This document shows, piece by piece, positions 1 to 7,197 of a stretch of DNA of 8,966 nucleotides. This stretch comes from Acidobacteriota bacterium (GTDB lineage: Bacteria; Acidobacteriota; Thermoanaerobaculia; Multivoradales; JAHEKO01): contig JAOTUP010000048.1 of assembly GCA_029863825.1 (NCBI GenBank), positions 1 through 8,966 of the forward strand. The letters are read 5' to 3'. Positions within the stretch are counted from its first letter, which is position 1; each line of letters begins with the position of its first letter. The position numbers and the translations under genes were made by a program. The notes beneath the pieces were generated by a model. It ran no database searches. It was not told where the DNA came from and was given only the letters and a program-made list of their open reading frames with translations.

Positions 1-1
1 C

Positions 2-481
2 GAGATGAGTGCCCGCAACGTATGTGATGCGGTGCTCGAGCGTGTGCGCACCGAGGATGGCGACGACTTCATCCTGGTCAACTTCGCCAACACCGACATG
101 GTCGGCCACACGGGGAAGCTGGATGCCGCAATTCAGGCCGCAGGAACCGTCGATGGGCTCGTCGGCGAAATCGTCGACGCGGTCCTCGAGCGTGGAGGTG
201 CCCTGATCGTCACCGCCGACCACGGCAACGCGGAGCAGATGTGGGATCCGGTCACCGAGGCACCCCACACCGCGCACACGACCTACGACGTCGAATTGAT
301 CGTCGTCGCGGCCGAGCACGTGGCCGACGCGACCGGCAACGCGGACCATCCCTCCGCCGCTCTCCGCTCCGACGGCCGCCTTGCCGACGTCTTCCCGACG
401 GTGCTCGAGATCCTGGGCCTCGAGAAGCCCGCCACCATGACGGGCCGGTCGCTTTTCGAGGTCAGTTCTTCCGCTTCTTGA
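2..481 (+). CDS. gpmI: 2,3-bisphosphoglycerate-independent phosphoglycerate mutase, C-terminal part (5' end outside window)
   Basis: This is the cytoplasmic glycolytic and gluconeogenic enzyme that interconverts 3- and 2-phosphoglycerate without a 2,3-bisphosphoglycerate cofactor. About 159 residues are present from a family of roughly 510, so the N-terminal two thirds lie upstream and the ATG at base 5 is internal. The alkaline-phosphatase-like metal ligands of the C-terminal half are intact. DMVGH (95-109) gives the Asp and His of one Mn site, TADHGN (Asp at 218, His at 221) gives the Asp-His pair of the other, and HTAHT (266-280) gives the remaining His. The product ends with the usual hydrophobic segment and MTGRSLFEV, then a short Ser/Ala tail. 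The tail and stop codon lie within the 20-bp overlap with the convergent gene on the minus strand. I see no damage. Identification is very secure from these motifs, and only the missing 5' part limits the entry. Confidence 0.96.
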   Translation, partial: EMSARNVCDAVLERVRTEDGDDFILVNFANTDMVGHTGKLDAAIQAAGTVDGLVGEIVDAVLERGGALIVTADHGNAEQMWDPVTEAPHTAHTTYDVELIVVAAEHVADATGNADHPSAALRSDGRLADVFPTVLEILGLEKPATMTGRSLFEVSSSAS

Positions 482-2204
482 GCTTGCTCTTGACCTTGCC
501 GTTGCCGTCAGTGAGCTGCGGGAACGACGACTGCCACCGCTTGCGAAACGTATTGACCTTCGTCTTGGCGCCGCCGGAGACCGGCTGACCGCTTGTGCCG
601 ATGACGAGAAAAGCCGTCTTGAGCGTCTTTCTCGCGTCCTGCCACGACGGATCGCGATCTCCTTCAAAGGCGATGACGTCGTCCAGTGTTACGTCGACGC
701 GAGTGCCGAAGAAATTGTCGCTGAGGCGCGGATTGGATTCCCGATTGGCGTTCGAGGTTTCGTCGCTGACGTAGAAAAAATCCGGAACCTCTTCCGGCGC
801 GATGAGACCCATCAGATACTGGTCCAGCAAGCTGTATTTCTCTGTCGCCGCGACAGTCGAGAACGTGCCATCCCCGTTGTCACGAATATCGTTGCCTTCC
901 ATGACCGACGCGTCGCTGTCGAAGAAGTAGTTCCAATGCGCCCGCTGCCTTCCGAGCAGCCAATCGGATACCTGGCCATCGGAGTCGATGAAGTTGACGA
1001 AGGCCAGAAACCGATGCCCGGCCTCGTGCGCGATGAGTGACAGCGTCGAGTCCGGATCGAGGAATTTCGTCGTCGGATCGCTTGGGTAACGCGACAGGTC
1101 GCCCATCTGCACGAAGGTCTGGAAGCGCTCCGCGCCTCCGATAACCTCGGTCGCGTCGTAAATGTCACGGCCGATCCCTCTGACTTCATTGCGCAGCGTA
1201 AACGAGTAGGCAAACGCGTTGCCGAGATCGACATCGAAATCCGCCCAGACGAGGAGAATGTCGTAGTCGTCACGGAAGTGGGTCAGAAACGTGCTGGCAA
1301 CACCCAAGTCATCGATTTGAACCGAGAGTCCGAATCGTTCCGCTACCGCGTTATCGCGTCTGCCAAGTGGCAGCTCGGTCGAGAGATCGAGCAGATCGAG
1401 CAGATCGGAGCCGCCGGGAGAGACGCCGACGATGCCTTCCTCAGCATCGAGGTTGGCGTAGGCAAAGGTCACGCGGCCATTGGCATAGAGCGTCACCTGA
1501 AATGTATTGCGGTTGACCGCGTCGAACTCCGGCACCTCCCACCAAGTCATGCGAACGAAGTCGCTCTGATTGTCGACGAAGACACCGGCATCACCGATGG
1601 CGGCACCGGGGTCGAGATCGTCGAAGAACGCCGCGATACGAGGCGGGCCGTTGAGAAAGCGAGCCAGGCTGCGCTCGCTCGAAGCGCTCTCGCCGCCACC
1701 GAAGGTGAGATTGCCATCCGAGTTGAGATAGACCTTGCGGTAGCGGGTGCCGAAGAACTTGAACGAGAAACCGAGCGGAACCTCGACCGTGTCGTCGTCT
1801 TCAATCGAGATCTTCTCGCCGCGGTCGGGATCGACATCGCCACGGAAAACCGATGTCTTGACACCCTTCTTCTTGCGCTTGTACTGCACACCACTCCCGC
1901 TCAGATCGAAAGGATTCGCATCGCTCACCAGCGTGCCGTCGTCGTCGACGACGACGATATTGCCGACCTTCTGCACATCCGGTCCAGTTGCGGCGGCAAA
2001 CGAAGCGGTCTGATGGTCGGCCGGTTCCCGTCGCGCTCGCTGGCGCTCGAAGAGCCGATGCTTGGCGTAGGCGATTGCCAGATGCGTCTCTTCCCGACCG
2101 CAACCAAGAACGTCACCGCGCGTGTGGCCCTCGTCGGCCGCAGACAGCGGCATGGCGACAGCAACGAACAAAAAAGCGGTGAACAACTTGCGTATGGACA
2201 GCAT
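462..2204 (-). CDS. Exported protein with nidogen-like domain and HExxH motif, putative zinc metallopeptidase
   Basis: This is a 580-residue predicted secreted protein. The chosen start (2204) begins a good Sec signal peptide, MLSIRK followed by a hydrophobic core to about residue 20 and likely cleavage after SAA (about 23). GGGAG-type Shine-Dalgarno GGGAG lies 8 nt upstream of the ATG. The frame stays open to 2300 but those extra residues would bury the signal peptide. Residues about 130-290 resemble the nidogen-like (NIDO) extracellular beta-domain: FFGTRY near 150-155, NSDGNLTFGGG at 161-171, AAFFDDLDPG at 191-200, then a WWEVPEF strand and NGRVTFAY. A second part contains LSLIAHEAGH with the HExxH zinc motif (H393, E394, H397). 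It is followed by an acidic stretch, MEGND (E436), and ATEKYSLLDQYLMGL (E455-L467), in which E436, E455 or D461 could be a third ligand. The C-terminus is strongly basic (KSKLKKRKN). Peptidase activity is inferred from the motif only. The substrate is unknown and the protein could be a surface or adhesion factor. Confidence 0.85.
   Translation of the reverse strand: MLSIRKLFTAFLFVAVAMPLSAADEGHTRGDVLGCGREETHLAIAYAKHRLFERQRARREPADHQTASFAAATGPDVQKVGNIVVVDDDGTLVSDANPFDLSGSGVQYKRKKKGVKTSVFRGDVDPDRGEKISIEDDDTVEVPLGFSFKFFGTRYRKVYLNSDGNLTFGGGESASSERSLARFLNGPPRIAAFFDDLDPGAAIGDAGVFVDNQSDFVRMTWWEVPEFDAVNRNTFQVTLYANGRVTFAYANLDAEEGIVGVSPGGSDLLDLLDLSTELPLGRRDNAVAERFGLSVQIDDLGVASTFLTHFRDDYDILLVWADFDVDLGNAFAYSFTLRNEVRGIGRDIYDATEVIGGAERFQTFVQMGDLSRYPSDPTTKFLDPDSTLSLIAHEAGHRFLAFVNFIDSDGQVSDWLLGRQRAHWNYFFDSDASVMEGNDIRDNGDGTFSTVAATEKYSLLDQYLMGLIAPEEVPDFFYVSDETSNANRESNPRLSDNFFGTRVDVTLDDVIAFEGDRDPSWQDARKTLKTAFLVIGTSGQPVSGGAKTKVNTFRKRWQSSFPQLTDGNGKVKSKLKKRKN
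1384..1407. repeat. Short tandem repeat of a 9-bp unit inside the exported-protein gene
   Basis: The plus-strand unit AGATCGAGC occurs twice in tandem and then about two thirds of a third time, in phase with the minus-strand gene, where it encodes the LLDLLDL stretch. Because the unit is a multiple of three, slippage would add or remove Leu-Leu-Asp-type residues without a frameshift. It may simply reflect the repeated amino-acid pattern. Confidence 0.5.
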
Positions 2205-2212
2205 CTCTCGAA

Positions 2213-2217
2213 CTCCC
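2213..2217 (-). promoter_or_regulatory. Ribosome binding site deciding the start of the exported HExxH protein
   Basis: On the minus strand GGGAG stands 8 nt before the ATG whose first base is 2204. The two upstream in-frame ATG codons (first bases 2300 and 2252) have no comparable purine-rich site at the right distance, and using them would put about 16-32 residues in front of the signal peptide. Confidence 0.6.
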
Positions 2218-2298
2218 GAAGTGAACCCAACCACAAGAACGTTCCTCTTCATAGCACTAATTCTACTCTTTGCCGTGCGCAAGACGCGCCACTCGGGC

Positions 2299-2321
2299 AC
2301 CGGCGGGTTTTCACCGCCGGT
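2299..2321. repeat. Perfect 8-bp inverted repeat in the spacer between the divergent exported-protein gene and trkA
   Basis: ACCGGCGG (2299-2306) is matched exactly by its reverse complement CCGCCGGT (2314-2321) around a 7-base centre, GTTTTCA. No T-run follows on either strand and both flanking genes point away, so a terminator is unlikely. It could be an operator or an RNA hairpin in a 5' leader. A TAGAAT hexamer (2340-2345), five of six matches to a sigma-70 -10 box and in trkA orientation, lies 18 bp downstream, but I see no -35 at the proper distance. The rest of the 219-bp spacer (2205-2423) shows no gene. Confidence 0.45.
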
Positions 2322-2423
2322 CTGAACTCCAACAAACGATAGAATCTATAGGCTTGCTCATTCCGTCCATTCCCGACATGCTCGCGAAGCCCGCTCGCCA
2401 TGCCGGTACTTGACGATGCGACG

Positions 2424-3797
2424 ATGAACACCGCTCACACTGGACCGCAGAAGTACGTCGTCATGGGCGCCGGAGAGGTGGGCTTCCACCTTGCCCGCAC
2501 GCTGTCTCTCGAGGGTCACCTGGTGACGGTGATCGAGATCAACCCCCTCAAGCAGGAGCGCATCGACGAAGAGCTGGATGTCTTCACCGTCGGTGGCAAC
2601 GGCGCGCATCCCGCGGTTCTCAAAGCGGCCGGCGCGGACTCGTGCGAGCTCTTCATGGCCGTGTCGTCCTCGGATGAAGCCAATTTCACCGCCGCTGCGG
2701 TAGCTAAACACATGGGCGCCGCGCGGACCGTAGTCCGCGTCGGTGTCGCCCAGGAGGTGATTGCCGATCGCCGACTGTACGAAGCGCTCTTCGGCGTCGA
2801 CCTGCTGCTTTCGACCGAGCTGTTGACGACAACTCGCATTCTCAACAGCATCCGTGGTCACAACACCGTCGCCGTCGAGTACCTCGCCGAAGGCAAGGTT
2901 CAGCTGCGCAAGATCCATCTCCATGAGGACTCACCGCTCATCAAACATCGTCTTCGTGATCTCACGCTGCCAAAGGACAGTCTCGTTGTCGCCCTCTACC
3001 GAGGGGATGAGCTCATCATTCCATCGGGTGATGACATTGCCTTGCCCGGCGACGATGCGTTGATCCTGGGGACCCGCGATGTGGTGGGCCAGGCGGAGCG
3101 CCTGCTCAGCCTCGGACGCGAGCGCATCGGCAGCGTCGTCATCGCCGGCTGCGGCTCGACCGGGAGGACCGTCGCGGATGCGCTCGAGAGACTCAAGGTC
3201 AAGGTCAAGATCATCGAGAAAGATCGACCTCGGGCCAAGAAGCTCGCTTCCACGTATCCCGACTTCGAGGTCGTTCACGGCGACGCCACCGACCTGCAGC
3301 TATTGAAGGCCGAGCGCGTAGCAGGCGCGCAGACCTTCGTCGCTCTCACCGGCGAGGATGAAGGCAATCTCATGGCCTGCCTGCTCGCCCAGGAGCTCGA
3401 CGTGCCACAAGTCCTGGCTCTCGTGCAGCGTGCCGAGAGCTCAAAACTGTGGGAGCGGCTGGGTCTTCTCGATGTCTTTTCGCCGCGAGCGCTGGCCTAC
3501 GAGAAGATCCGTGAGTACATCGAAAACGACTACAGCGCCAACATCGTCTCGTTGCAGCGCGGTGCCGCCTTGGTCCTGGAACGTCGTTTGGCCGCAGCCA
3601 GCCCAGCGGCCGGTGTCTCGTTGGCGGAGATGAATCCGCCCCGAGGATTGATCGTCGGCGCGGTCGTCCGCGGCGAGCGAGTCTTCGTGCCGCGCGGTAG
3701 TGATCGACTCGAAGTGGACGATCTCGTCATTCTCTTCGTGCGCGAAGAAGAGGTCGATACCGTACGTCTTCTCTTTCCCGGACGGGATCGCACTTAA
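2424..3797 (+). CDS. trkA: Trk potassium uptake system, peripheral NAD-binding protein TrkA
   Basis: This is the cytoplasmic regulatory subunit that sits on the TrkH channel and gates K+ uptake in response to bound nucleotides. The 457-residue product has the tandem RCK architecture of full-length TrkA (E. coli 458). The first Rossmann half has GAGEVG at residues 15-20 and an acidic residue at the end of strand 2 (VIE, E38). A first RCK_C-like region follows, with LPGDDALILG near its end. The second Rossmann half has GCGSTG at 242-247 and IIEKD (E265), then a second RCK_C ending in LEVDDLVILFV. The start is uncertain because neither candidate has a clear Shine-Dalgarno. I chose 2424 because it gives the family length and a short lead into the first strand; an in-frame ATG at 2400 would add eight residues. 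trkH follows after 4 bp, so the two are almost certainly co-transcribed and probably translationally coupled. Confidence 0.95.
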   Translation: MNTAHTGPQKYVVMGAGEVGFHLARTLSLEGHLVTVIEINPLKQERIDEELDVFTVGGNGAHPAVLKAAGADSCELFMAVSSSDEANFTAAAVAKHMGAARTVVRVGVAQEVIADRRLYEALFGVDLLLSTELLTTTRILNSIRGHNTVAVEYLAEGKVQLRKIHLHEDSPLIKHRLRDLTLPKDSLVVALYRGDELIIPSGDDIALPGDDALILGTRDVVGQAERLLSLGRERIGSVVIAGCGSTGRTVADALERLKVKVKIIEKDRPRAKKLASTYPDFEVVHGDATDLQLLKAERVAGAQTFVALTGEDEGNLMACLLAQELDVPQVLALVQRAESSKLWERLGLLDVFSPRALAYEKIREYIENDYSANIVSLQRGAALVLERRLAAASPAAGVSLAEMNPPRGLIVGAVVRGERVFVPRGSDRLEVDDLVILFVREEEVDTVRLLFPGRDRT

Positions 3798-3801
3798 CGA
3801 C

Positions 3802-5250
3802 GTGAATCTTCGATCCGCCGCCCATTTTCTCGGCCGTCTCGTGCTGCTCGTCGCAGCCGCTGAGCTTGTCCCCATGGCCTGCTCTGCCTTCTACCAAGAG
3901 TGGCTGGCGGTTCGCGCGTTTCTGGTCTCAGCGCTGATCGCGGCACTCGTCGGCGTGGTGCTCATGCGCTTCGGCCGCCAACGAGGCGAAGCCTACCGGC
4001 GCGAAGGCATCCTGGTCGTTGCCGGCGGCTGGATCCTTGCATCCATCCTGGGCGCCATCCCGTACATTCTCACCGGCGCCTTGCTCAACCCGATGGACGC
4101 CCTCTTCGAGTCCGCGTCCGGATTTACCACAACCGGGGCCTCGGTGATGACCGTCATCGAGGTTCACGGTCGCGGAATCCTCTTCTGGCGCAGCTTCAGT
4201 CAGTGGCTCGGTGGCATGGGGATCGTCGTGCTCTTCGTCGCCTTGCTGCCGGAGCTCGGTCCGGGGGCGCGCTTTTTGTACAAGCTGGAAGTGCCCGGCC
4301 CGTCGGCCGAAGCCTTGCAGCCGCGAATCCGTGACACCGCGCTCGTCCTGTGGAAGATCTACCTGGCGTTGACGGCTCTCGAGACGTTGTTTCTGATGCT
4401 CGCCGGGCTCGACCTCTACGATGCCTTGACGCATACGTTTTCCACTCTCTCGACAGGCGGCTTCTCGCCGCGAAACGCCTCCGTCGCCGCCTTCGGATCG
4501 CCCGTCGTCGAGATCATCATCATCGTCTTCATGTTCCTTGCGGGCGCCAACTTCTCCCTTTACTTTAGGGTCTGGCAGCTCAAAGGATGGAACCTGCTGC
4601 GCGACACGGAGTTCCGACTGTACACATCCATCTTCGCCGGCGCGACGGCCTTCGTCACCTGGAACTTGCTACGCAGCGACACTTACGAACACGTTGGCCG
4701 CGCCATTCTCGACTCCCTGTTTCAGGTCATCTCCATCCTCACGACGACCGGCTTCGCGACCGCCGATTTCGATGCTTGGCCCGCTTTCAGTCGCATGCTT
4801 CTCATCGCCCTGTTTTTCGTTGGCGGCTGTGCCGGATCGACCGCTGGCTCGATGAAGGTCATGCGCATGGTCATCGGCCTGAAGTCGGCGCTGCGAGAGG
4901 TGCGCTTGATCTTCAGTCCCAACTCGGTGCTCAGGATCTTCGTCAGCGGCAACCGCGTACCCGACTCTGTGGTTCGCAGTGTCGCCGGCTTCTTTATCCT
5001 CTACTTGAGCACCTGGGCTCTCGGGGCTCTCTTCCTCTCTCTCGGCGGTCCCGACATCATCACCGCCGCTACTGCATCAGCTGCGACAATCGGCAACATC
5101 GGACCCGGACTGGGTGCTGTCGGGCCGACTCAGAATTTCGCCTTCTTCGGCGCCGCCGACAAGGCGCTGATGGTGCTGCTGATGTGGCTTGGGCGACTCG
5201 AGATCTACGCGATGGCAGCGCTTTTCTTGCGATCCTACTGGAAGCCCTAG
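3802..5250 (+). CDS. trkH: Trk potassium uptake system, membrane channel subunit TrkH (GTG start)
   Basis: This is the inner-membrane K+-translocating subunit, which works with TrkA. The product has 482 residues, essentially the length of E. coli TrkH (483), and is hydrophobic throughout. All four pore-loop filter segments of the SKT family are visible: GFTTTGAS (107-114), STGGFS (217-222), TTTGFAT (314-320) and ATIGNIGPG (428-436), each with its filter glycine. The conserved GGCAGSTAGSMKVMRM segment, between the third and fourth pore repeats, is also present. The frame stays open upstream to an ATG at 3700 inside trkA, but that would add 34 polar residues absent from the family. The GTG at 3802, 4 nt after the trkA stop, gives the expected N-terminus running directly into the first helix. 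Only a weak purine-rich site precedes it, which suits coupling to trkA translation. The gene ends 16 bp before the end of the convergent cyclase gene. Confidence 0.95.
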   Translation: MNLRSAAHFLGRLVLLVAAAELVPMACSAFYQEWLAVRAFLVSALIAALVGVVLMRFGRQRGEAYRREGILVVAGGWILASILGAIPYILTGALLNPMDALFESASGFTTTGASVMTVIEVHGRGILFWRSFSQWLGGMGIVVLFVALLPELGPGARFLYKLEVPGPSAEALQPRIRDTALVLWKIYLALTALETLFLMLAGLDLYDALTHTFSTLSTGGFSPRNASVAAFGSPVVEIIIIVFMFLAGANFSLYFRVWQLKGWNLLRDTEFRLYTSIFAGATAFVTWNLLRSDTYEHVGRAILDSLFQVISILTTTGFATADFDAWPAFSRMLLIALFFVGGCAGSTAGSMKVMRMVIGLKSALREVRLIFSPNSVLRIFVSGNRVPDSVVRSVAGFFILYLSTWALGALFLSLGGPDIITAATASAATIGNIGPGLGAVGPTQNFAFFGAADKALMVLLMWLGRLEIYAMAALFLRSYWKP

Positions 5251-5266
5251 TCTTGAGATCGCCGGG

Positions 5267-6994
5267 CTACGCAAAGAGCGTCGGCGCTTGGATCTCCGGC
5301 GGTGGATCCTCGGGATCGAGCACTTCGCCATCGACCTCCCGGAACCGGCCGCGTCCGAGATTGAGCAGGCACCTGTTTCGCCCTTGCCTCTTGGCCTCAT
5401 ACAGCGCCACATCCGCCAGCTCCAGGAGCTCCAGAGACTCCTTCACGTGGAGCTCTGGAAACGCCGCGACGCCGGCACTCACGCGCAACGGAATCTTCTT
5501 GCCGTCGACTGTGAAGACGTGATTCTCAACCGCATGGCGCAACCTTTCCGCCACCGCCAGGGCCGTCACACCGTCAGTCTTTTCCAGAACGACCGAGAAC
5601 TCCTCTCCGCCGTAGCGGCAACACAAGTCGTCATCGCGCTGCTGCTCTTCGAGCAAACGAGCCATTGCCGTCAGCGCCATATCACCGGTGGCATGGCCAT
5701 ACTTGTCATTGATCCGCTTGAAGCGGTCGAGATCGCACATGATGACCGCCGCCGCAACACCCTCCTGCTGCGAGCGGCGAAAAGCACGATGCAGGCGCTC
5801 TTCGAGTGCCCGTCGGTCCGGCAGACCGGTCAGCGGATCATGCCTCGCCTCCCGATCCAGGACGGCGCCCAGAATGGACGACGTCATCTCCGGTAACAGC
5901 GCATCGAGCCACTCTTCGGCATCGTCGTCCAGGCGCCGCGGGTCGCACCAAAGCCGCAAGCGGCCGACCGTGCGCTCACCGCTCGCCAGTGTCCTGGTGA
6001 GGATCTTCCACGACGCCCGACGATGAATGCCGGGCAACGGCGGCGGCTCGGCTGGCGGGTCGGGACGGCCCTCCCGGACCATACCCTCAGGGCCCGACCA
6101 CCATCCATCCTGCCATCCCCCATCCCCTGCAAGCTGGAAGTGGAACCACGAGAACGGAACGACTCGGCGGCACTCGGCAAAGATCTGACGAGCTATCGAC
6201 AGCAGATCGGACTCGCCGAAGATGATGCGGTGACCGGCCAGCTGCAGCTCGCGCAATCGCCGTGCCTGGCCGGAAGCAACACGAAAGAGCCTTTCGCGAC
6301 GGACCAGCTCGACCGCACACACAGTCACCGCCGCCAGCAGAAGCCACGCGGGTCGTGGCCCGAGAGTCACCGCGGCTGCCGCGGTCACCGTTCCTACCGC
6401 CCAGGCCGATGCCTCATACACCAGACCCTCGGTGAGATCTCGCCATGGGACATGGCCCCCTGAATCGACTGCCTGTGCGATTTCGAGAACAGCCAACACG
6501 GCAAGATAGGCGCTCCCTGCAGCCGCAGCAGCACCGTAGAAACCCGGCTCGACTGCCTCCAGGCTCCCGTTGCCGAGAGTCCAGGCCACCCAGCCAGCCG
6601 CCAGTGCAGCGGCCAGCTGGGACGCCGACGCGCCCAGGAGCCGGCGCCAGCGCTGGAATCGCTCACGAGTCGTCCCGGCCAGCTGCCCGTCGACGAGAAT
6701 GGCCGCCAGGAACGTCGTCACGCCGAAAACGGCGGTCACGAAAGGACCATAGAAGAAAGCTGCACAGGCAAGGCCTGCGGCACCCAGTACCAGTCCACTC
6801 TCGACATGCGGGCGAAACACCGCGGCCGTTGCCGTCAAGAGCCACAGCACGACGATCCATCGATCGAGCGGTGGTGACGCCACCGCCGGGCTTTCGAGAA
6901 AAGCCGTTGCCGCCAGGCCCGCAAGCGACACGCCAAGCACGATCCATGCGGATCGCTGTTTGAGTGAATGCAGTACGCTTTGCATCGCTGACAT
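5267..6994 (-). CDS. Membrane-bound diguanylate cyclase (GGDEF domain, GGEEF motif, I-site present)
   Basis: This predicted inner-membrane enzyme makes cyclic di-GMP from two GTP. Its 575 residues divide into three parts. About eight hydrophobic helices lie between residues 14 and 231 and form an integral-membrane sensor-like region that I cannot assign to a named MASE family. A soluble linker at about 250-380 has the pattern of a divergent GAF domain (LLSIARQIFAECRRVVPF, later GRLRLW) plus a Pro-rich loop at 311-322. A complete GGDEF domain covers about 384-548: DPLTGLPDRRAL at its start, DLDRFKRINDKYGHATGD at 421-438, the active loop RYGGEEF at 460-466, and ADVALYEAKRQGRN near the end. RDDD (453-456) lies five residues before GGEEF, the standard place for the product-inhibition I-site RxxD, so feedback control is likely. 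The start at 6994 has only a weak GACGGG upstream; an ATG three codons in is possible. A candidate promoter lies just upstream. Confidence 0.92.
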   Translation of the reverse strand: MSAMQSVLHSLKQRSAWIVLGVSLAGLAATAFLESPAVASPPLDRWIVVLWLLTATAAVFRPHVESGLVLGAAGLACAAFFYGPFVTAVFGVTTFLAAILVDGQLAGTTRERFQRWRRLLGASASQLAAALAAGWVAWTLGNGSLEAVEPGFYGAAAAAGSAYLAVLAVLEIAQAVDSGGHVPWRDLTEGLVYEASAWAVGTVTAAAAVTLGPRPAWLLLAAVTVCAVELVRRERLFRVASGQARRLRELQLAGHRIIFGESDLLSIARQIFAECRRVVPFSWFHFQLAGDGGWQDGWWSGPEGMVREGRPDPPAEPPPLPGIHRRASWKILTRTLASGERTVGRLRLWCDPRRLDDDAEEWLDALLPEMTSSILGAVLDREARHDPLTGLPDRRALEERLHRAFRRSQQEGVAAAVIMCDLDRFKRINDKYGHATGDMALTAMARLLEEQQRDDDLCCRYGGEEFSVVLEKTDGVTALAVAERLRHAVENHVFTVDGKKIPLRVSAGVAAFPELHVKESLELLELADVALYEAKRQGRNRCLLNLGRGRFREVDGEVLDPEDPPPEIQAPTLFA

Positions 6995-7020
6995 ATTGCC
7001 CGTCTTTTAAGCGTCGCCCG

Positions 7021-7049
7021 ATCGTACGCCCGACGATCCAAGCGTGCAA
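7021..7049 (-). promoter_or_regulatory. Candidate sigma-70-like promoter for the diguanylate cyclase gene
   Basis: Read on the minus strand, TTGCAC (7049-7044) and TACGAT (7026-7021) are separated by exactly 17 bp and lie about 27 bp upstream of the ATG at 6994. The matches to consensus are moderate: three of six at -35 and four of six at -10. The 7-base plus-strand word CGCCCGA occurs at 7015-7021 and 7027-7033, flanking the -10 with a 12-bp period. Confidence 0.35.
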
Positions 7050-7065
7050 CGGAATCGGCAAGAAA

Positions 7066-7106
7066 ACTGGCGCACTTCAGGGTTTGCCAGTCTCTCCAGC
7101 CGAGAG
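7066..7106. repeat. Two adjacent short inverted repeats upstream of the phosphodiesterase gene
   Basis: ACTGGC (7066-7071) pairs with GCCAGT (7086-7091) around 14 bases. Immediately after it, CTCTC (7092-7096) pairs with GAGAG (7102-7106) around 5 bases. Neither is followed by a T-run. They sit in the divergent spacer 6995-7197, about 90-130 bp before the likely phosphodiesterase start, and could be part of its 5' leader. Such short arms can arise by chance. I found no convincing promoter for the plus-strand genes here and no other feature in the spacer. Confidence 0.3.
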
Positions 7107-7197
7107 TCGTTCCCTGCCGATAGACTCGATGTTATCTGTGGCGTTGCTGGCGGCTTCCTGCTCATCCGCCTGTCGACATCCGCTGCCGGATCTTCGA

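Noticed and set aside
1937..1956. A perfect 20-bp palindrome made of three CGT-type and three ACG-type triplets centred at 1946/1947
   Set aside because: It is exactly explained by the minus-strand codons for VVVDDD (GTC repeated three times, then GAC three times), so coding content is sufficient and no operator is needed.
1278..2342. A 354-codon open frame on the plus strand antisense to the exported-protein gene
   Set aside because: It lies almost wholly opposite a gene with a signal peptide and recognisable domains. Its product is a low-information mix rich in Ala, Arg, Glu and Ile/Val with no motif, as expected when codon bias keeps the complementary frame open in GC-rich DNA.
5250..5267. 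A functional link between potassium uptake and the c-di-GMP cyclase because the genes are adjacent
   Set aside because: The genes are convergent and not co-transcribed; adjacency alone does not support a joint system.
5243..5268. A possible bidirectional terminator between trkH and the cyclase gene (AGCCC ... GGGCT)
   Set aside because: There are only five base pairs around a 16-base loop, with no T-run on either strand. Too weak to call.
4587..5522. A 311-codon plus-strand open frame running across the trkH end and into the cyclase gene
   Set aside because: It is out of frame with trkH, very rich in Arg, His and Ser, and covers two convincingly identified genes. It is a frame shadow.
7129..7197. 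Possible lipoprotein signal peptide on the phosphodiesterase from an upstream ATG (LLAASC)
   Set aside because: The segment has no positive N-terminus, its lipobox is poor (Ala rather than Leu/Val/Ile at -3), and no Shine-Dalgarno precedes it. Starting at 7198 gives the usual cytoplasmic length.
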